DNA from: Bradyrhizobium sp. Y36
GTDB taxonomy: Bacteria > Pseudomonadota > Alphaproteobacteria > Rhizobiales > Xanthobacteraceae
Length of the DNA: 64,000 bases
Assembly: GCF_002531575.1 (NCBI RefSeq)
Contig: NZ_NWTI01000012.1
Location: forward strand, 124,001-188,000
Direction of reading: 5' to 3'
The translations under genes were made by a program, and so were the position numbers. Every line of letters begins with the position of its first letter. Positions within the stretch are counted from its first letter, which is position 1. The notes below the pieces were generated by a model. It had not been told where the DNA came from and searched no databases. It saw only the letters and a list, made by a program, of their open reading frames with translations. Below are positions 34,522 to 41,850 of this stretch, in pieces.

Positions 34522-35124
34522 ATGGGCGCGGTTGCAGGTCCAGAAATCGAGCGGCTGGTGCAGCTTCTCGCGCGGCTGCCGGGCCTTGGCCCGCGCTCGG
34601 CGCGGCGCGCGGCGCTGCATTTGATCAAGAAGCGCGAGGCGCTGATGATGCCGCTGGCCTCGGCCATGCAGGTGGCGCTCGACAAGGTTCAGGTCTGCAA
34701 GACCTGCGGCAACATCGACACGCAAAATCCCTGCACCGTCTGCACCGACCCGAAGCGCGATCCCGCCATCATCGTCGTCGTCGCCGATGTCGCCGATCTC
34801 TGGGCGCTGGAACGGGCCAATGCGACTCAAGGGCGCTATCATGTGCTCGGCGCGACATTGTCGCCGCTCGACGGCGTCGGCCCGCAGGATCTGACCATCG
34901 ATGCGCTGGTGGCACGCGCGCATGATGCGCAGGTGCACGAGATCATCCTGGCGCTGAATGCGACGGTCGACGGTCAGACCACCGCGCATTACATCACCGA
35001 CCTGCTTCAGGACGCCAATGTGAAGGTGACGCGGCTCGCCCACGGAGTTCCCGTCGGCGGCGAGCTTGATTATCTCGACGAAGGTACGCTATCGGCAGCG
35101 ATGCGGCAGCGCACCCTGTTCTAG
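34522..35124 (+). CDS. recR: Recombination mediator RecR
   Basis: A 200-residue protein of the RecFOR pathway. Helix-hairpin-helix LARLPGLGPRSARRAALHLI, the zinc finger C-x2-C...C-x2-C (VCKTCGNID, PCTVCTD), the Toprim domain (VVVADVADLWALERA) and the C-terminal Walker-like segment are all present. The ATG at 34522 is chosen by family length; translation is probably coupled to ybaB. Confidence 0.97.
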   Translation: MGAVAGPEIERLVQLLARLPGLGPRSARRAALHLIKKREALMMPLASAMQVALDKVQVCKTCGNIDTQNPCTVCTDPKRDPAIIVVVADVADLWALERANATQGRYHVLGATLSPLDGVGPQDLTIDALVARAHDAQVHEIILALNATVDGQTTAHYITDLLQDANVKVTRLAHGVPVGGELDYLDEGTLSAAMRQRTLF

Positions 35125-35179
35125 AGCGTTCTCGAGCGAAGTGGATACCGGTTCGCGTGAAGAAAACGCGTCAAAACAA
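35124..35179. repeat. Dispersed repeat (AGCGTTCTCGAGCGAAGTGG type)
   Basis: AGCGTTCTCGAGCGAAGTGG, then ATACCGGTTCGCGTGAAGAA and AACGCGTCAAAACAA. This resembles a repeat I associate with rhizobial intergenic DNA. It starts at the recR stop and could fold partly (GCGTT with AACGC). Confidence 0.65.
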
Positions 35180-35215
35180 CAATCTCCATCTCAAAGATCT
35201 CACGGAACTGACGAC

Positions 35216-35653
35216 ATGACGAAACTTTTCGCCACACGATTGGCTTTGGTCGCGACGATGGCCATGCTGGTGACGCCGGCCATCTCCGCGCAGCAGGGCG
35301 ACGAGGCGCCGCCGCCCTCGAAGCCCGGCAAGCCGATCAACACCGGCGACGTGCTCTCGGGCGAATTGAACGCAATGAAGGTGCGCGACGTCAAGAACGC
35401 CGGCAAGCGCGTTTCGATGTACCAGATCACGTCCGAGCCGCGCCGCCTGCCGGCGCCGAACGGGCTGTGCAACCTCGAGACCGGTCCCGAGACCTTCCAG
35501 CTCGTCACCTCCAGCGATGCGCAGGCCACGCAGCTGAAATCGTTTGTCGGTAAGGAGATCTCCGTCAAGGTCGACGAGATCGCCTGCGCCAGCGATGCCG
35601 GCCAGATGAGCGAAGCCGTGATCACGAAGTGGAGCCTGATCAAGAAGCAGTAG
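35216..35653 (+). CDS. Secreted hypothetical protein
   Basis: A 145-residue protein with a signal peptide (MTKLFATRLALVATMAMLV, cleavage probably near ISAQQ). The mature part has a Pro-rich start (APPPSKPGKP) and segments LPAPNGLCNLETGPETFQLV and VGKEISVKVDEIACASDAG with two Cys that may pair. The second half recalls an OB-like fold of small periplasmic proteins, but this is weak. No family recognised. The preceding 90 bases hold a repeat, so it is probably transcribed separately from recR. Confidence 0.8.
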   Translation: MTKLFATRLALVATMAMLVTPAISAQQGDEAPPPSKPGKPINTGDVLSGELNAMKVRDVKNAGKRVSMYQITSEPRRLPAPNGLCNLETGPETFQLVTSSDAQATQLKSFVGKEISVKVDEIACASDAGQMSEAVITKWSLIKKQ

Positions 35654-35681
35654 GGGGGCGTCTCCGTTTCCTCAACTTCGG

Positions 35682-35783
35682 TGTCATCGCCCGCGAAGGC
35701 GGGCGATCCAGTACGCCGCAGCTTCTCGGTCAATCAACAATTGTCTCGGCGTACTGGTTGCCCCCGCCTTCGCGGGGCATGAC
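35682..35783. repeat. Dispersed palindromic repeat (GTCAT...ATGAC)
   Basis: Left arm GTCATCGCCCGCGAAGGCGG, middle ATCCAGTACGCCGCAGCTTC, right arm CCCCGCCTTCGCGGGGCATGAC. Lies between convergent genes. Confidence 0.87.
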
Positions 35784-35790
35784 GAGACCG

Positions 35791-37155
35791 TCACACCCGC
35801 ACCGGCCCCAACGCATCAAAATGCCCGCGCTTCTGTAGCCAGGCCAGCAGCACCAGGCTCGGGATCGCGACCAGCACGCAGATCACGAAGAACAGCGCCC
35901 AGCCGGTGCCATCAGCCACGAAGCCCGCGCCAGATGACAGATATGTCCGCCCGACCGCCGCAAGCGCGGTGAGCAGCGCATATTGCGTCGCCGTGTGCAG
36001 CGGGTTCTGGCAGAGCGCCGAAAGATAGGCGACGAAGATCACGGTGCCGATGGCACTGGTGAAATTCTCCGCGCAGATCGCGAAAGCCAGCGCCCATTGA
36101 TTGGTGCCGACCACGGCGAGCCAGGAAAACGACAGATTGGCCAGCGCCTGCACGATGCCGCCGATCCAGAGCGATGTCGCCAGCGGGTAGCGCCGTGCGA
36201 CGAAGCCGCCCGCGAAGCCGCCGATCAGGGTGGCGGCGAGGCCGACGCCCTTCACGATTGCCGCATAATCGTTGCGGGTGAAGCCGAGGTCGATCACGAA
36301 CGGCGCGGTCATGGTGCCGGAGAAGGCGTCGGTGAACTTGAACAGCACGACGAAGGCGAGTGCGACGAGCGCGTCCTTGCGCGTCAAAAACTCCGAGAAG
36401 GCGCCGACCGCCGCGTGCAGCACGCGCGCAAAAGCGGTGTCGGCCTGTGTCGCGGCATCGGCGCGCTGCGACTGCTCCGGCTCGGTCGCGAGCAGCGCCG
36501 TGATCGTGCCGATCAGCACCATCGCGGCCATCACCACATAGCCCCACATCCACGCGGAGGTGCGCGTGATGCCGGTGCTCTCGAAGCCCGACACCATGAA
36601 CAGCGCGCCCGCGGTCGAGACCAGCATGCCGATGCGGTAGGCGGCGACGTAGGCGGCCATGCCGGCGGCCTGCTCGCTCTCGGGCAGGCTCTCGACGCGA
36701 AAGGCGTCGACCACGATGTCCTGTGTCGAGGATGTGGTCGCCACCAGTAGGGCCCCGAGCGCGACGTAGAACGGCGAGCGTGCCGGGTCGGTCATCGCCA
36801 GCAGCAGGATCGCGACGATCAGAAGCAATTGCGAGAACAGCAACCAGCCGCGCCGTCGTCCGAAGGCGCGGGTGAACAGCGGCACATGCAGCGCATCGAC
36901 CAGCGGCGCCCACAGGAATTTCAGCGTGTAGGGCGTGCCGACCAGCGCAAACAGCCCGATGGTCTTGAGGTCGACCCCGGCCTCGCGCATCCACACCAGC
37001 AGCGTCGAGCCCGACAGCGCCAGCGGCAGGCCGGAGGAGAAGCCGAGAAACAGCACGATCAGCACCCGCGGTTGCAGGTACACGGCCAGGCTGTCGCGCC
37101 AGGAGGTCGCAGGGGTAGGGCTGGCGGCAGAGGAGGTCGCGTCGGGTGAGGTCAT
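35791..37155 (-). CDS. ampG: AmpG-like muropeptide MFS transporter
   Basis: A 454-residue inner membrane permease with about 12-14 helices. AmpG-type signatures are LGFSSGLPLALSGSTL near the N-terminus, LKFLWAPLVDALHVP, and TSSTQDIVVDAFRVE. It brings GlcNAc-anhydroMurNAc peptides into the cytoplasm for cell wall recycling and can influence beta-lactamase induction where that system exists. No ampD or ampR gene is adjacent. Confidence 0.9.
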   Translation of the reverse strand: MTSPDATSSAASPTPATSWRDSLAVYLQPRVLIVLFLGFSSGLPLALSGSTLLVWMREAGVDLKTIGLFALVGTPYTLKFLWAPLVDALHVPLFTRAFGRRRGWLLFSQLLLIVAILLLAMTDPARSPFYVALGALLVATTSSTQDIVVDAFRVESLPESEQAAGMAAYVAAYRIGMLVSTAGALFMVSGFESTGITRTSAWMWGYVVMAAMVLIGTITALLATEPEQSQRADAATQADTAFARVLHAAVGAFSEFLTRKDALVALAFVVLFKFTDAFSGTMTAPFVIDLGFTRNDYAAIVKGVGLAATLIGGFAGGFVARRYPLATSLWIGGIVQALANLSFSWLAVVGTNQWALAFAICAENFTSAIGTVIFVAYLSALCQNPLHTATQYALLTALAAVGRTYLSSGAGFVADGTGWALFFVICVLVAIPSLVLLAWLQKRGHFDALGPVRV

Positions 37156-37212
37156 GGGGTGGTGTTAGCAGATTCTGGCGGGGCGAGTGAGTTTGTCGCT
37201 GCTGCCCCCGCT

Positions 37213-37312
37213 GTCATCGTCCGCGAAGGCGAACGATCCAGTACTCACCGGCATCTCGGGACGACAATAGCTGCCGCGGCGAACTGGTCGCCCCGCCTGC
37301 GCGGGGCACGAC
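37213..37312. repeat. Dispersed palindromic repeat, left flank of the GIY-YIG gene
   Basis: GTCATCGTCCGCGAAGGCG at the left and GCCCCGCCTGCGCGGGGCAC at the right. The copy at 37655-37752 matches in the first 43 bases except for 4 and shares 23 identical bases at the right end, in the same orientation. Confidence 0.88.
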
Positions 37313-37358
37313 AGCGTGACTGAGGATGACACGGTCATGGCGGGCCGGCAATCTGGTG

Positions 37359-37637
37359 TTACAAATCATCCCAATTTGGATTGTGCTGCTCGATCAATCG
37401 GATCTTCCAGGCCCTGTTCCACTTCTTCAGCCGCTTCTCCCGCTTGATCGCATTCTCGGGGTCGTCGAACTGCTCGAAATAGACCAGCCTTGCCACGTCG
37501 TATTTCTCAGTAAAGCTTTCGATGAATTTCGATTTATGCTCGACGACTCGGCGGATGAGATCGTTCGTCACGCCAATGTACAGCGTGCCCCCGATCTTGC
37601 TGGCGAGAATGTAGACGTAGTAATGGCGTGCGCCCAT
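37359..37637 (-). CDS. Single-domain GIY-YIG nuclease family protein
   Basis: A 92-residue URI-type GIY-YIG domain: YVYIL (7-11, the GIY strand), LYIGVT (YIG at 20-22), Arg29 in NDLIRRVVEHK and an acidic residue in DDPENAIKREKRLKKW (Glu61 or Glu67 as metal ligand). These small proteins are widespread and mostly uncharacterised; endonuclease activity is likely. G+C is low (I count 58 of 120 over 37381-37440 and 37501-37560). It is bracketed by two directly repeated copies of a palindromic repeat at 46 and 17 bases distance. Confidence 0.92.
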   Translation of the reverse strand: MGARHYYVYILASKIGGTLYIGVTNDLIRRVVEHKSKFIESFTEKYDVARLVYFEQFDDPENAIKREKRLKKWNRAWKIRLIEQHNPNWDDL

Positions 37638-37654
37638 GTGACCACCCCAACGGT

Positions 37655-37752
37655 GTCATCGTCCGCGAAGGCGGACGATCCACTAATCACCGGCGTCCCG
37701 GTTCAATCACGACCGCTGCGGCGTACTGGGTGCCCCGCCTGCGCGGGGCACG
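37655..37752. repeat. Dispersed palindromic repeat, right flank of the GIY-YIG gene
   Basis: GTCATCGTCCGCGAAGGCGG at the left, GCCCCGCCTGCGCGGGGCAC at the right. Direct copy of the element at 37213-37312. Confidence 0.88.
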
Positions 37753-37767
37753 ACAGTGTGCCCCATC

Positions 37768-38967
37768 TCACTCCCCCGCCTGGAGCTTCCTTGGAAACAG
37801 TTCGCCGGCGCCTGCCACCAGCCGTGGTCCCTCCGCCGGCGCATCGCTCTTGCTGAAATCGAGCTCCTCGATGCGTCCGGCGCGCTTCTCGATCTTGTCG
37901 GCGGAGATCAGGATCTGGCGGACGTCCTCGTTCGCGTCGGAGAAATGTTTCTGCAGTTTGACCACGCGATCCCTGAGCCGTCCCAGGTCGTCGCCGAGCT
38001 TGATCACTTCGGTCTGGATCTGGTCGGCGGCATCGCGCATGCGCGCGTCCTTCATGATCTGTTGCATCACCTGGATCGCCAGCATCAAGAGCGAGGGCGA
38101 CACCAGCACGACGCGGGCGCGATAGGCTTTCTGGATCACGTCGTCGAAACCGTCATGGATCTCGGCGTAGACCGATTCCGACGGCACGAACATCAGCGCC
38201 ATCTCCTGGGTCTCGCCGGTGACGAGATATTTCTCCGCGATGTCGCTGACATGCTTCATCACGTCGGCGCGCAGCCGCTGGGTGGCGACGCGCTTCTCCT
38301 CGTCGGTGCGGGCGTCGTGCAGCGCCGTCATCGCCTCCAGCGGGAATTTCGCGTCGATGCAGAGTGGGCGCTGGTCGGGCAGGAACACGACGCAGTCCGG
38401 CCGCTTGCCGGTCGAGAGCGTGAACTGGAACTCGTAGGCGCCCTTTGGAAGACCGTCCTGGACGATCGCCTCCATCCGCGCCTGGCCGAAGGCGCCGCGC
38501 GACTGCTTGTTGGCGAGCACGTCGCGCAGGGTCGTCACCTGGGTGGTGAGGTCGGTGAGGTTCTTGTGGGCGCTGTCGATGATGCCGAGCCGCTCGTGCA
38601 GGGCGCGCAGGCTCTCCATGGTGTTGCGGGTCGAGTGCTCCATGGATTGGCCGACGCGATGTGTCACCGAATCCAGCCGCTCGTTGACCGCCCGCGCCAT
38701 CTCGGCCTGCCGTCCCGCCAGCGCCTGGGTCATGGCATCGACCCGCCCTGAGGATTCGCTCTGGGCGCGCAGCACCTCGCTGAGGCGCTCCTCGAGCTCG
38801 TCGGCCCGGATCGCATGCGCCATCGCAAGTTCCGCCCCGCGCCGCCCGGAGCGCGCGATCACGACCGCAATCACCACCAGCAGGATGAGGATGAGCGCAC
38901 CAAAGCCGATCAGCGCATCGATCGTGCGGACCGGCAAGTCGCCCAGCATGAAAATGATCTCGTTCAT
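37768..38967 (-). CDS. rmuC: DNA recombination protein RmuC
   Basis: A 399-residue protein with an N-terminal membrane helix (about 14-36, LIGFGALILILLVVIAVVIA), a coiled-coil stretch (about 45-135) and the RmuC nuclease-like core (PDCVVFLPDQRPLCIDAKFPLEA, MFVPSESVYAEI). RmuC limits DNA inversions at short repeats and is thought to be a PD-(D/E)XK-type nuclease. The ATG at the complement of 38967 begins the membrane helix. An exact LexA-type box lies 34 bases upstream, so SOS control is likely. Confidence 0.93.
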   Translation of the reverse strand: MNEIIFMLGDLPVRTIDALIGFGALILILLVVIAVVIARSGRRGAELAMAHAIRADELEERLSEVLRAQSESSGRVDAMTQALAGRQAEMARAVNERLDSVTHRVGQSMEHSTRNTMESLRALHERLGIIDSAHKNLTDLTTQVTTLRDVLANKQSRGAFGQARMEAIVQDGLPKGAYEFQFTLSTGKRPDCVVFLPDQRPLCIDAKFPLEAMTALHDARTDEEKRVATQRLRADVMKHVSDIAEKYLVTGETQEMALMFVPSESVYAEIHDGFDDVIQKAYRARVVLVSPSLLMLAIQVMQQIMKDARMRDAADQIQTEVIKLGDDLGRLRDRVVKLQKHFSDANEDVRQILISADKIEKRAGRIEELDFSKSDAPAEGPRLVAGAGELFPRKLQAGE

Positions 38968-39000
38968 GACTGCCCTTCTAGCCGATTCGGCAGCCGACAC

Positions 39001-39015
39001 GAACGAATAGCGAAC
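39001..39015. promoter_or_regulatory. LexA (SOS) box upstream of rmuC
   Basis: GAACGAATAGCGAAC fits GAAC-N7-GAAC exactly. It ends 34 bases from the rmuC ATG on its upstream side and 124 bases from the def ATG, so rmuC is the better target. Confidence 0.7.
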
Positions 39016-39029
39016 ATTTCCAATGAATG

Positions 39030-39091
39030 CCCCGTTAATTTTTATGGTTAACGAAATGCGAAGTTTTATGGTTAGCGAGGGGTTAACGGGG
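39030..39091 (+). promoter_or_regulatory. GTTAAC-rich region with CtrA-like site upstream of def
   Basis: CCCCGTTAA (39030-39038) and TTAACGGGG (39083-39091) form an inverted repeat that encloses two copies of TTTTATGGTTARCGA. TTAG-N7-TTAAC at 39072-39087 differs from the CtrA consensus TTAA-N7-TTAAC by one base. It ends 48 bases before the def ATG. Confidence 0.4.
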
Positions 39092-39138
39092 TTCCTCGCC
39101 GGATTGACCGCATCCGGCATGCGGCTTAAATCGCGGCC

Positions 39139-39663
39139 ATGGCCCTCAGAGAAATCATCATCCTGCCCGACAAGCAGCTGCGTCTGGTCTCCAAGCCGAT
39201 CGAGAAGGTCACGGCCGAGATCCGCAAGCTTGCCGACGACATGTTCGAGACCATGTACGACGCGCCCGGCATTGGCCTCGCCGCGATCCAGATCGCGCAG
39301 CCGCTGCGGCTGATCACCATGGATCTCGCCAAGCGCGACGAGAACGGCGAAACCACGCCGCTGCCGCGCGTCTTCATCAACCCCGAGATCATCGCCTCGT
39401 CCGAGGAGCTGTCGGTCTACGAGGAGGGCTGCCTGTCGATCCCCGAATATTACGAGGAGGTCGAACGGCCTGCGAAGGTGCGCGTGCGCTTCACCGATCT
39501 CGACGGCAAGGTGCACGAGGAGGACGCCGAAGGCCTCTACGCCACCTGCATCCAGCACGAGATCGACCATCTCAACGGCGTCTTGTTCGTCGACTATCTG
39601 TCGAAGCTCAAGCGCGATCGCGTCATGAAGAAGTTCGAGAAAGCCGCCAAGCGCGCGGAGTGA
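39139..39663 (+). CDS. def: Peptide deformylase
   Basis: A 174-residue iron/zinc hydrolase that removes the N-formyl group from new proteins. All three motifs are present: PGIGLAAIQ, EEGCLSIP and QHEIDHLNG. The start ATG gives the typical MALREIIILPDKQLR. It precedes fmt (208 bases, with a repeat between) and truA, the usual rhizobial order. Confidence 0.97.
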   Translation: MALREIIILPDKQLRLVSKPIEKVTAEIRKLADDMFETMYDAPGIGLAAIQIAQPLRLITMDLAKRDENGETTPLPRVFINPEIIASSEELSVYEEGCLSIPEYYEEVERPAKVRVRFTDLDGKVHEEDAEGLYATCIQHEIDHLNGVLFVDYLSKLKRDRVMKKFEKAAKRAE

Positions 39664-39696
39664 GCTAGTGTGAATGCTGCCCAGTACTCCGCTGCG

Positions 39697-39852
39697 CTCC
39701 CTCCCCCCTTGTGGGGGAGGGCGGGGGAGAGGGGTAGCCCAGGGCGGAAGTCTATCCGTCATCCGTTTCGAGTGCGTGCCGCGAACGCTTGCGCCGACAG
39801 AGCGCGTCGTGTGGCACCCCCCTCCCTAACCCTCCCCCACAAGGGGGGAGGG
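39697..39852. repeat. Dispersed palindromic repeat (CTCCCCCCTTGTGGGGGAGG type)
   Basis: The left hairpin CCTCCCCCCTTGTGGGGGAGG is 21 bases; its inverse CCTCCCCCACAAGGGGGGAG closes the element. It fills the def-fmt space. Confidence 0.8.
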
Positions 39853-39871
39853 AACGTACCGAGTTCTTGTC

Positions 39872-40804
39872 ATGCCCCTCCGCCTGATCTTCATGGGCAC
39901 GCCCGATTTCTCCGTGCCGACGCTGCTCGAACTGGTCGCGCATGGCCATGAGATCGTGGCCGTCTACACCCGCGCGCCGAAGCCGGGCGGACGGCGCGGC
40001 CTGCAATTGCAGCCGACCCCGGTCGAGGAGGCCGCGCGAAAGCTCGGCATTCCCGTGCTGACGCCGAAGACGCTGAAGACCCAGGAAGCGCTCGACGAGT
40101 TCAGCGCGTTCGACGCCGATGCCGCCGTCGTCGTCGCCTACGGCATGATCCTGCCGCAGGCGATCCTCGATGCGCCAAAGCTCGGCTGCTACAATCTGCA
40201 CGCCTCGCTGCTGCCGCGCTGGCGCGGCGCCGCCCCCATCAACCGCGCGATCATGGCAGGCGACAAGCGAACCGGTGTCATGGTGATGAAGATGGATGCC
40301 GGTCTCGACACGGGAGACGTCGTCGTTAGGGCAAAGTCCACCGTTCGAATCACAGATTCAACGACTTATGCCGACCTGCATAATGAGCTAATGAATCTGG
40401 GTGCCACGCTTATGGCGCGAGCCATTACCCAATTAGCTCGGGATAAGAAACTCCAACTCGTTCCGCAGATTACTTACGCCGCGAAGATCGACAAGGCCGA
40501 AGCACGAATCGACTGGAGGAAGTCAGCGCGCGAGGTTCTGCGCCACATCCACGGCCTGTCGCCCTTTCCAGGTGCTTGGACTGAGCTCGCTGGCGCTAGC
40601 GAGAACGCGCGTATCAAAGTTCTGCGTTGCGAACTGGCAAAAGGCCGGGGTGCGCCCGGCGCGATGCTCGACAACCAGCTCACTGTTGCTTGCAACAAAG
40701 GCGCGATCCGCATTCTGGAGCTCCAACGCGAAGGTAAACCCCGGATGCAGGCCGCGGACTTCCTGCGGGGTGTGCCGTTGAAGGCCGGCGCCAAATTCAC
40801 CTGA
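39872..40804 (+). CDS. fmt: Methionyl-tRNA formyltransferase (mosaic composition)
   Basis: A 310-residue enzyme that formylates initiator Met-tRNA. The formyl-donor and catalytic region YNLHASLLPRWRGAAPINRA (Asn-His...Asp in GLDTGD) and the C-terminal domain are complete. Oddly, the composition changes near codon 150: 40321-40500 has 92 G+C of 180 (51%), while two 60-base blocks in the first half have 39 and 40 (about 66%). Codons such as TTA, CTA, AGG, CGA and ACA appear there. This suggests gene conversion or transfer of the 3' half; the reading frame stays intact. Confidence 0.96.
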   Translation: MPLRLIFMGTPDFSVPTLLELVAHGHEIVAVYTRAPKPGGRRGLQLQPTPVEEAARKLGIPVLTPKTLKTQEALDEFSAFDADAAVVVAYGMILPQAILDAPKLGCYNLHASLLPRWRGAAPINRAIMAGDKRTGVMVMKMDAGLDTGDVVVRAKSTVRITDSTTYADLHNELMNLGATLMARAITQLARDKKLQLVPQITYAAKIDKAEARIDWRKSAREVLRHIHGLSPFPGAWTELAGASENARIKVLRCELAKGRGAPGAMLDNQLTVACNKGAIRILELQREGKPRMQAADFLRGVPLKAGAKFT

Positions 40805-40808
40805 CGCT

Positions 40809-40907
40809 GTCATACCCCGCGAAGGCGGGGTATCCATTCCGCCGAGACGTCTCGGTTGACCGGATAGGCTGCGGAGTACTGGATTGCCCGCCTTCGCGGG
40901 CAATGAC
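40809..40907. repeat. Dispersed palindromic repeat (GTCAT...ATGAC)
   Basis: Left arm GTCATACCCCGCGAAGGCGG, right arm GCCCGCCTTCGCGGGCAATGAC. It lies between fmt and truA and overlaps a possible upstream start of truA. Confidence 0.87.
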
Positions 40908-40923
40908 AGTGAAACTGGACAAG

Positions 40924-41661
40924 ATGCCCCGCTACAAGCTCACCATCGAATATGACGGCGCACCGTTCTTCGGCTGGCAGGTGCAGGACACGCTGCCCTC
41001 GGTGCAGGGCGCGCTGGAGGCCGCCGTGAAGGCGATGACCGGTGCTGATTTGCGGGTGCACGGCGCCGGGCGCACCGATGCGGGCGTGCACGCGCGCGGG
41101 CAGGTCGCGCATGTCGATATCGAGAAGCAGTTTCCGCCGGGCCGGTTTCGCGACGGTCTCAACGCACATCTGCGCCCGCATCCGATTGCGGTGCTGGAGG
41201 CCGAGGTCGTGCCTGACAGTTTCGAGGCGCGCTTCTCGGCCGTGAAGCGGCACTATCGCTATCGCGTCATCAACACCCGCGCCAATCTCGCGCTCGACAT
41301 CGGCCACGCCTGGCGCGTGCCGCGCAAGCTCGATGCCGAGGCGATGCATGCGGCAGCACAACGCCTGCTCGGCAAGCATGATTTCACGACGTTTCGCGAT
41401 ACCGAGTGCCAGGCGAAATCGCCGGAGAAGACGCTCGACCAGCTCGACGTCACGCGCGACGGCCGCGAGATCATCATCGTGACGTCCGCGCGCTCGTTCC
41501 TGCACAGCCAGGTGCGCTCGATGGTGGGATCGCTGGTCTGGGTCGGCGAGGGCCGCTGGACCGCGGACGATCTCTCCGCAGCGCTGGAAGCCCGCAACCG
41601 CGCCGCCTGCGGCATCGTCGCGCCGCCGGAGGGGCTGTATCTGATGCAGGTGGATTATTGA
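40924..41661 (+). CDS. truA: tRNA pseudouridine(38-40) synthase
   Basis: A 245-residue pseudouridine synthase acting on the tRNA anticodon stem. The catalytic Asp is in GAGRTDAGVHARGQV; the RSFLHSQVRSMVGSLV segment is typical. The ATG at 40924 (MPRYKLTIEYDG) is preferred over the one at 40903 in the repeat. Convergent with dapE, with a repeat between. Confidence 0.96.
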   Translation: MPRYKLTIEYDGAPFFGWQVQDTLPSVQGALEAAVKAMTGADLRVHGAGRTDAGVHARGQVAHVDIEKQFPPGRFRDGLNAHLRPHPIAVLEAEVVPDSFEARFSAVKRHYRYRVINTRANLALDIGHAWRVPRKLDAEAMHAAAQRLLGKHDFTTFRDTECQAKSPEKTLDQLDVTRDGREIIIVTSARSFLHSQVRSMVGSLVWVGEGRWTADDLSAALEARNRAACGIVAPPEGLYLMQVDY

Positions 41662-41705
41662 GCGAAGGGTGTAGAGCGCGCGCGGGCTCTTGCCGCATTC
41701 TCGGT

Positions 41706-41808
41706 GTCATGCCCCGGCTTGACCGGGGCATCCAGTACGCCGCGGCCTCTCGGCTGAATCACTGCTGTCTCTGGAATACTGGATCGCCCGGTCAAGCCGG
41801 GCGATGAC
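41706..41808. repeat. Dispersed palindromic repeat (GTCAT...ATGAC)
   Basis: Left arm GTCATGCCCCGGCTTGACCG, middle ATCCAGTACGCCGCGGCC, right arm CGCCCGGTCAAGCCGGGCG then ATGAC. Nearly the same as 24344-24444. Confidence 0.88.
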
Positions 41809-41850
41809 AGCGGAGGGTGGGGCGACAAGAGTGAGGCGGGCAGCGGGCGC

